Shown in pieces: positions 57,092 to 64,000 of a stretch of 64,000 bases of DNA. Position 1 is the first letter of the stretch. Every line of letters begins with the position of its first letter. This stretch comes from Calliphora vicina (taxonomy: Eukaryota > Arthropoda > Insecta > Diptera > Calliphoridae), in the NCBI RefSeq assembly GCF_958450345.1, contig NC_088784.1:61179247-61243246 (forward strand), given 5' to 3'. Below the pieces are notes generated by a model. The model searched no databases. It was given only the letters and a program-made list of their open reading frames with translations, and was not told where the DNA came from. The translations under genes were made by a program, and so were the position numbers.

Positions 57092-58360
57092 CTTTGTATT
57101 ACTTTATCGCTTCCATGGAAGTTATATTTGTGTTGCAATAGTGTGTAAGCTCTGTTTGTTTAATTTTTTTCTCTGTGATCAGTCGTCCATCAGTTGTATG
57201 AGTAGTACAATTATTCTACTTGCAGTCGAACCCATAAACATACATACTTTAGCTCACAATTAAATTGCATGTTAAATACAATTTTTATTTCAGAAAAAAA
57301 TACATACATACACAGAAAAACATTTTTTAAAAATCTGTAGTATTTTGTTGGCGTGTTGAAATCATTTATTTTCATGCTTTTGTTGCATTGATGGTGTCTG
57401 TATCTCGTTTTTATTTGTGCATTTTGTACTTTATTTTATGTTTCACTCATATAAAAACTTACATGAAAAAACAAACTTTAAATTCTTAGTAAAAAAAAAA
57501 CTGTGCAACAAAAAGTTATTAAAACAAAGAAACAGTATTTAAGCAACAATTTTAATAAACATCATTAAACGCGATAATAATGATAATAATAATAATATTT
57601 TCATTATGTTAAAATTTTAATACTCGCATTAAAAATTATGAATAGTTTTGCTCGCACAGCAAACACTTTACAAAGTAACTGGTGTAACACTGAAGTTAAG
57701 TTTATGCTCGTAATTAATTGTTTACAATTAAATGTTGTACGTGTATTAAATGATTATTAATTTAAAATACTGTTGTGCATCTACTTAAATAAGTATATAT
57801 TTTAACAAATAGTAGTAAAATTTAATTGGAGCATATTAAAATACAGTTTTTGTTATGGTATAAATCAGCGATCGGCTCTAACTGAACTTGCCACATTAGT
57901 AAATGTAATGCAACGTTGCATAAAACTAATTTTTTTAATGAGTTTTGCAGAACAATCTCCGATTTGTTTGATAATTCTATAATTTTCGTGTTGTGTGGAT
58001 GGAATAGTCGATCACATGTGACCCCTGGTGGCCATGAGTGCCGACCACTGGTGTAAGTTCGGTAAAACTGTACATTACGGTGCCTTTATATTGGGCTATT
58101 AAGATTTTCGATGCTCCCAAGCTCAAGAATTGTTGCTCAACATCTAAAAACCAAATGCAAAAACATTTTTTAGAAGTTTCACATTTTATTTGAAGTTTAT
58201 TTGAATTATAATGTATTTCTCACAGACATTCTTGAACTCATCTTGTTGAAGTCAATGATTATAGCTATTTCACGATTTTGGAATAGGAAATTCTACTTCT
58301 TTTGGGCCACTTTAGAAGTTGTTCACAATATTTAAAAATGTAGTAAAAGTAGAGGTTTAA
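57092..58360. other. Quiet intron sequence
   Basis: AT-rich, with a short AATAATAATGATAATAATAA run near 57575. No exon was recognised. Confidence 0.4.
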
Positions 58361-58364
58361 TTAC

Positions 58365-59175
58365 ACTGTCCAACAAACTGAGATCTTTTCATTTTAACAA
58401 GCAAAGGGAAAGGGCATGTTGAGTAGATCATTTTTGTAGAATAAACTAGTATTCCAGCAGGACTGAATTTTTTTTACAGGGAGTCAAATTTTTAATTTTT
58501 TTGAGTTTTAGCGACCCTATAATTCTGAAAGGGCATGTTGAGTAGATAATTTTTGTAGAATAAACTTATAGTCCAGCTGGTCTGAATTTTTTTTACAGTG
58601 AGTCAAAATTTTAATTTTTTGATCGAAGGGAGCATGAAAAATAGAGGATGAAAAAAATGTTATAAGTTAATGTCTTAGAGAATTCTTATTGTCAGAGTTA
58701 TATGGTGGATTTTTATGAGGATACTTTTTGTAGAAGATCTTAACCTTCTAGCTCCTATCTTTAGGGGCCAATTTGACCCTTTTTTCGATAAATCAAAAAA
58801 ATTCCTTTCAAAAAGGACATTTAAGGATTAAAATATTCTACGAAAATTTTTGGCGGATAATTTCATTAGGGGTCACCAAAGATACCAAAATTGTAAATAA
58901 AGATCTTTACGTTTCACATTTTTTAAAAAAATAGCCAAAAATCAATTTATCATCCGAATGAGATGAATTTTAGAATATAAATAGTCCTTGATATGATACA
59001 TATGTAAGTTATCTCTTTTAGTTCAAGAGATATTTACGTTTATTTATTTAATTTGTCGTTTTTAGATGTGGCGGTCCTAAATATATTTGTAATAAAATAA
59101 ATATTTAAAATTTCAGCTTATTTGGATCATAAATTGATTTTTGGCGATTTTTTTTAAAAATGTGAGATCCGAGGT
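58365..59175 (-). repeat. Interspersed repeat family F, copy 3, with internal 119-bp duplication
   Basis: Inverse order of the other F copies: GAATAAACTTATAGTCCAGC, TCTTAGAGAATTCTTATTG, AGAAGATCTTAACC and CAAAGATACCAAAATTGTAA. The end unit GAAAGGGCATGTTGAGTAGA occurs at 58408 and again at 58527, so this copy carries a tandem duplication of its terminal 119 bases. Confidence 0.7.
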
Positions 59176-60685
59176 GACTAACTTTGAGGCAGCATGCACT
59201 GGCCCCTAGGAAGCTGAACAACTGCACATAAACTCGAAAACACCTCAGCTCCAACCATGTGAAATTTCGTAACAATGTATCCAATAGTTCCCGAGATACC
59301 GAATTATTCCAAAAAAAAACTTCTAAACCACTGTGCCATGTTAAATACCTCCATTGTAAAGCAAATACATAGTGTATTTATCATTAAACATATACTTTCG
59401 TTATGACCCTCACTGTAAATATACCAAAATTGTTTGTAATAAAAATTTTCAAAATTTACACATTTCCGCCAGCCATAACTAACTAATGAAATAATTCTAG
59501 ACATTTAATGTCAATTAACGAAATTAAATACCAAAACAGCAAAATACATTTCGCCATAAATTTCATTTCTAAATGGCAAATACAAACACAGCCCCACCAC
59601 AACGTCATTAAATCATATTTTGAAAACATTTTGCTTGAAAGAATAGAAACATGTAGTTATTTCTGTTGGCCCCATAAAATCCTATATATGTTTTTGTTTT
59701 TTAAATAAAAAATCCTCAGGTTTCAAAATGAATACATACAAAACCATAAAACTGAAACACACACGCATGCAAATATTTCCGAAATTAAAATAAATTTCTT
59801 CTCTAAAAAAAAACTGAACTGGTATCATAGCATAAAAAAAAATTTGTAAAGAATAGAAAATTGCAAATTTGAAAAAAGCACACATTTGAAAAGTTTTTTA
59901 GACTGGGTTAGCAGAACAGTTGAGAAACATATGTACATGCACAGAAATCGTAAAAAAAAGAAAAGCCGACATCTTAAAAGAAAATTACAAAAAAAAAAGT
60001 CGAAATTCGAAATTTTAATATTTTTTTTAGGCAGACGATTTTCGAAAAGCCGTCTAGAAATTTCAAAGAGAAAGATAGAGAGTAAAAGAGATATTTTATT
60101 TGTATTTTGAAATATTTTCAACGACCTTAAAGTTTATTTTCTTTTCATTATTAATAATTTTGAAATAGCTTCTGTCATCGGAAAGCAAAAATAAAATAAA
60201 TAAATATTTATTTAGTAGTTGAACTACATACATTCTTATGTATATGATATAAATTGGTTATATACATATGTTTATGCCGCACTGGCTGACTGTCTATCTG
60301 TCAGAATTCTACAGTATATTTATGTAGTTATTAAATAGAGAGTGCAAATTTATGTAGTGTTTCGTTTTTTTTTTGTTTCTTCTTCAGATATCGTGTGTTT
60401 CTAATTGTATTGTTGAGAAATAATTATAAATTTAGCATATCTAAACGCCTTGCTAAGTGGCCAAAAACACTTTCGCAATTTGTCAAACTGAAACAGAAAA
60501 TGTGGGCGCAACCATTGGCACACAGCATACATTCAATAATTTAATTAATGCATTGTTATTCCTAAGTTTTTTAATATTTTAGACGGTTGGCAACAAAAAC
60601 ATTCCAGCTAATATACTTTTATGTATAGTAGTCATCATTGAAATTACCATGACTTTGGATTTTAAATATATAAATAGTATTTTAA
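59176..60685. other. Quiet intron sequence
   Basis: AT-rich. The overlapping open frames on both strands at 59304-60121 are lysine/phenylalanine-rich products of A/T runs and not genes. No shared repeat was recognised. Confidence 0.4.
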
Positions 60686-61012
60686 GGGCACATGTAAGTT
60701 TGTTATTCGATTTGTAATTTTCTGAATTTACATCTGTGACCTTATATTTAGGATCATATTCCGCGAAAAGCTTTTTTAAATCGCATAAGATTTTTCACCT
60801 CTAGTAAAATCTAAAATATGAGTTCAAAAAACAGGTCGAAGTCTCTACGTGTATGAAATGGAACAACATATATCACGACACATTTCGTTAAAGTTAATAT
60901 TTAACTTGACTTTGATAAATTCCTGGAATATTGGCGGTTTTTTTGCACAAAAAATAGATAGCGGTGTCGATATCCGTCTGCATGTTGAAATCAACTCTCC
61001 GTAGCCCCAAAT

Positions 61013-61800
61013 AACGGTACCCTGAAATAACTCCCAAATGAAATAACACGAAAAAATGAAATCACACCCAACAAATTTTTTATATAACTTGGGACTTATT
61101 TCATTATGAAACAACTCCTATCGAATAGGGAGTTATTTCATAATTTTTAGTTGGGATTTATTTCATAATACAATAACTCCCAATGAAATTTTTGTTGGGA
61201 TTTATTTCATTTTATTTTGGGAATTAGAAGTTATTTCACTATATTGGGAGTTATTTCATTTTTGTTGGGTTCTACTTTGCAAAAACAGAACTGGCTTCGC
61301 TCAAAAAAGTTTTTTGCATTGCCGGCCGGGCGCAAAGGTTCTCTCATCTGGGGTGTATCAAAAACCGGCTTCGCTCAGAAAATATTCTTTTTACATTGTC
61401 GGCCATTGTCAGGTCGCAATGATTTCTTAATCTGGTGTAAAAATCGGCTTTCTGAAATATTACAAAACATTTCTGCAATGAAAGAAATCTTTTCTGAGCG
61501 AAGCCAGTTTTTGATACACCCCAGAGGAGACAACCTTAGCGCAAATTTTCTGAGCGAAGCTAGGTTTTGATACACTCCAGAGGAGGAAAACTTTGCGCTA
61601 CGCCATAGACCCGCAATGCAAAAAATGTTTAGTAAGCAAAGAATAATTTTACTTTTGTAGTTCTCTATTTCATTGGGAGTTAGATTACATAAATAAATTG
61701 CTTCGGATTGGGAATTATATCATTTCTATTGGGATTTATTTCGCTTTTTTTGGGATTAATATTATTAAAATTATGAAACCGCTGATTATTGGGAGATGAA
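61013..61800. repeat. Array of TTGGGAGTTATTTCAT motifs, about 13 copies
   Basis: TGAAATAACTCCCAA occurs at 61022 and its inverse GGGAGTTATTTCA at 61127 and 61245. Variants (GGGATTTATTTCAT, GGGAATTATATCAT) occur near 61090, 61153, 61197, 61220, 61707, 61731 and 61790. Both orientations are present, mostly plus. A 370-base GC-rich block (61265-61640) splits the array. It may be a transposon with many subterminal binding sites, but no clear ends or coding were found. Confidence 0.6.
61281..61600. repeat. GC-rich block with inverted and direct GGCTTCGCTCAGAAA repeats
   Basis: GGGGTGTATCAAAAACCGGC and TTCGCTCAGAAA at 61350-61381 are mirrored by TTTCTGAGCGAAGCC and GTTTTTGATACACCCC at 61491-61522. 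They are repeated directly as TCTGAGCGAAGCTAGGTTTT at 61549-61568. A fourth partial copy (CTGGCTTCGCTCA) lies at 61284. GCCGGCCGGGCGC at 61321 is an extreme GC patch for this region. Open frames here on both strands are repeat-derived. Confidence 0.65.
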
Positions 61801-61977
61801 ATTTTAAAAACAATTGTTTGCCATTAAATTTTTTCGCAAATAAATTATATAATCTTATTAACCCTTCACAAAATTATACTTTAAAATAAAAATATTTAAA
61901 ATTTTTATTTTAAAGTATAATTTGTTGAAGGGTATATAAGATTCGGTTCAGCCGAATATAGCTCTCCTACTTGTTTT

Positions 61978-62637
61978 GATTTGATATATAAACAAATTTA
62001 ATAAATTCAATTAAAAAACCCTGTATTTTTTTAATCGTAGAAAAATACATATAGAGCGGAAACTAGAAAAAACTGTATTTTTTTGTTTTTATATGTGTTA
62101 GGATTTTTACAGAAAAGTTTCCGTTCTATATATGTTGACCCTAGATAATTGAAATGTTAAACCAACAAGTTGTTTTTATGGTTTGAATATTGTTAATCCT
62201 TAATTACTCCTGAAGATGTTATCCAAAGGATTACGAAATAAATAAAATTTATGAAAATCCGACCTCAAGTTCGAATAATAGCTCTTCGATTTCGTAGCTT
62301 TTGACGTGCCATTTTAATATGAAACCCTTACATATTTTTGACATCTTTATAACGTCTAAAAATAATCTTCATGCTCTCATAAATATATTCATTGTCCGTA
62401 TGTACCGATTTGAATGATTATCCTGAATGATTGCCATATTTCTAAGATATTACAAAATTGGCTAATTCGGTTCAGTTGATAAATATAAATAAACCTGGTT
62501 AGTCAGATTTCAAACTAAAGCTAATGAATTGTCGATTTCACCGTTTTCCCCAGAAATCTGACCCATTAAACCTGTATATATTATAGAAACTCGTTCTTGA
62601 ACAAATAATATCTCTGAAAAACCATCTTCCATTATCT
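61978..62637. other. AT-rich sequence with one hairpin
   Basis: A pair of inverted arms, CATATAGAGCGGAAACTAG (62048-62066) and AAGTTTCCGTTCTATATATG (62115-62134), forms a small MITE-like hairpin. One arm also occurs alone near 17558. Nothing else was recognised. Confidence 0.4.
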
Positions 62638-63640
62638 CCGTGTTTACCACAACCATTTCAACATGTTTACAATAGTGTGGTCACCATATATGACTGCGGT
62701 AACCATAATACGATAAAGTACCATTCACATCATTGTCATACATGTGATAGTAGTAAATAAATATATGTTTATGACAACCATATTCATGATGAATCATTAT
62801 ATCATAATATCGCACTGGTTCCTCTAACTCTAACTCCAACTCAAAATTCTTCAATTTTCACTTTTTGCAAGAAATCGATGTACAGTGGTCATATCTACTC
62901 ACTGTATATTACATCATGTTCTCTACTCTTTCACCAAAAAATACAGTTGTATCCGTCTTCAACTTTCATTGTAATGTATTAAAAAAAACACTTTTTGCAT
63001 TTACTGAAAATTTTTAAAATTTGAGTTGACTCTCTTTAGAGGAACCAGAGCGATATGGTGGTCTCAGAGTATGATAACCAAAACCAGAGTACAACACAAT
63101 ACTGAGAAGTAATCTATATCTATATATATATAAATGAAATGGTCCATGTATGTAATGTCATCACGTGAGAACGGCTGGAGCGATTTGGCTGATTTTTTTT
63201 TATTCGATTCGAAATTTTCAGGAGATGGTTTGTAAAGAAAAAAAATTCAAATTTTCCGGGTAAAACTCGGAAATTCTTTTTTTTGTGCGTCCAATCAACT
63301 GTAATAAAAAAATCTCCCTAAAGTATGCAGTACAAATTTAGATATTTTATTTGCAAATAAATAAGAACAGGCTGGTGTGCGTGGGTTGGAGAAACTTGAA
63401 GAACTAACATTAGTAAATGCTACTGGGCGAAGCCGGGGCGATCAACTTGTACATTATAAAAATGGTTAGCACAAACATATACTCAATAACTGAAATCATA
63501 TAAATGATTGCTATAATCATGTACATGTTAACTTAAAAATAGTATGGTTACCGCAAACATGTATATACTTACAGTGAACATAATATAGTTAAGAACTTTT
63601 AAATATGTTGAAATGGTTATAGTAAACATATACAATTATA
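62638..63640. repeat. Imperfect inverted repeat around a Helitron
   Basis: The left arm (about 62638-62800) contains AACCATTTCAACATGTTTAC, GCGGTAACCATAATACG and GACAACCATATT. The right arm (about 63462-63640) contains the inverses in mirrored order: AAAATGGTTAGCACAAACAT, AGTATGGTTACCGCAAACAT and ATATGTTGAAATGG. Within each arm ATGGTTAxxxxAAACATAT returns two or three times. It is probably a fold-back element, with a Helitron lodged in its middle. Confidence 0.55.
63119..63449 (+). mobile_element. Non-autonomous Helitron, second copy
   Basis: It starts TCTATATATATATAAATGAA after an A. It shares CATCACGTGAGAACGGCTGG, AGCGATTTGGCTGATTTTTT, TAAAACTCGGAA and AATTTAGATATTTTATTTGC with 33675-33990. 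It ends GGCGAAGCCGGGGCGATCAA then CTTG before T, where the other copy has CTAG. Confidence 0.75.
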
Positions 63641-64000
63641 TTTTTTATTTTTAACAGAAGTCAAAACAAAGCGAATTTCAAATTGTTAAGCATCTTAAAA
63701 TTTTGTTTTACCATAAAGAACCTGTGTGCCAAATTTTATTATATTTGTCGAACAATTTTGTTTCCTCTCATTAATAGAAAATTAAGTAAATTAGATGAAC
63801 CATATAAATGTTTTTATACAAAATATTGGTAGTGGGTATATAATATTTTTTGTTTATAATTGCTTGGTAGTTATAAACAACCTTTAAATTTAGTTCAAAT
63901 AATCTAGTAATTTGCATCAACACATTCTCTTTTCAATGAAAACGGCTTTTGTGAGACCTAACTATCAAAGAGTTTTTAGTGTCATTACTTGTAACTGGTT
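63641..64000. other. AT-rich intron sequence at the right edge
   Basis: No exon, repeat or element end was recognised. Confidence 0.4.

Larger units (their letters stand above)
60690..61977 (+). mobile_element. DINE-1-like element interrupted by a motif array
   Basis: The 5' part (GTAAGTTTGTTATTCG, ATAGATAGCGGTGTCGATAT, CCGTCTGCATGTTGAAATC) runs to about 61012. The 3' part starts near 61860 with a hairpin: CACAAAATTATACTTTAAAA, then its inverse TTTTAAAGTATAATTTGTTG. It ends GATTCGGTTCAGCCGAATAT and CTCCTACTTGTTTT. Between them is a foreign 0.8-kb array. Confidence 0.7.

Noticed and set aside
59304..60121. Several overlapping frames on both strands
   Set aside because: Lysine, asparagine and phenylalanine runs from A/T homopolymers. 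No domain, and plus and minus frames overlap.
61217..61575. 117-codon plus ORF and 66-codon minus ORF
   Set aside because: Both cross the inverted GGCTTCGCTCAGAAA repeats and read the same repeat in different frames.
1..64000. CRISPR arrays, operons or other bacterial systems
   Set aside because: The window is eukaryotic: spliced exon, metazoan transposons, AT-rich intron. The tandem repeats lack CRISPR repeat-spacer form.

Overview
The window is AT-rich animal DNA and almost entirely non-coding. It most likely comes from a higher (calyptrate-type) fly. One host exon is secure. On the minus strand at 1451-1581 lies the first coding exon of the Z-disc gene Zasp52: an in-frame ATG followed by the start of an Enigma/ALP-type PDZ domain, a GT donor after 37 codons and an AG acceptor 20 bases before the ATG. 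An acceptor upstream of the start codon means at least one non-coding 5' exon lies further upstream, at higher coordinates. Most or all of 1582-64000 is therefore probably the giant 5' intron of Zasp52 or its upstream flank. The next coding exon would lie below coordinate 1.

The fly assignment rests on the Zasp52 sequence and on many DINE-1-like (Helentron-associated) elements. These carry a TCTG/GACA microsatellite, a block resembling the core of Drosophila INE-1/DINE-1, and a 3' stem-loop followed by CTTACTTGTT.

Layout: 1-580 holds TE debris (DUF4780-like ORF remnant, DINE, Helitron 3' end). 1451-1581 is the Zasp52 exon. 2.7-5 kb holds a tandem repeat and a DINE split by a hAT, then a MITE. 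5-9.8 kb is quiet intron. 9.8-12.5 kb holds a dead LINE and two DINEs joined head to tail. 14-17 kb holds a MITE, a tRNA-like SINE trace and an AAGCTTTA-rich array. 19.3-22.5 kb holds a piggyBac-type element and a hAT with a DINE inside. 23.4-26.3 kb holds a TA-flanked MITE, eroded TE sequence and a MADF-coding remnant interrupted by a LINE 3' end. 28.9-30.2 kb holds mariner debris and a hairpin MITE. 32.5-34 kb holds a 1.16-kb fold-back element nested in a Helitron. 35.1-38.1 kb holds a degenerate satellite. 40.5-47.1 kb holds Helitrons, several repeat families, MITEs and a broken mariner. 49.6-55.7 kb holds pogo-like MITEs, tandem repeats, DINEs and a SINE trace. 56.8-63.6 kb holds a CpG-rich minisatellite, more family repeats, a DINE containing a motif array, and an inverted repeat around a Helitron.

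Nothing else looks like an intact host gene. Every transposon coding region seen is broken by stops, frameshifts or deletions. The quiet stretches contain short CA/TTG-type simple repeats and AT-rich sequence, and could hold muscle enhancers or 5' non-coding exons that cannot be recognised by eye.
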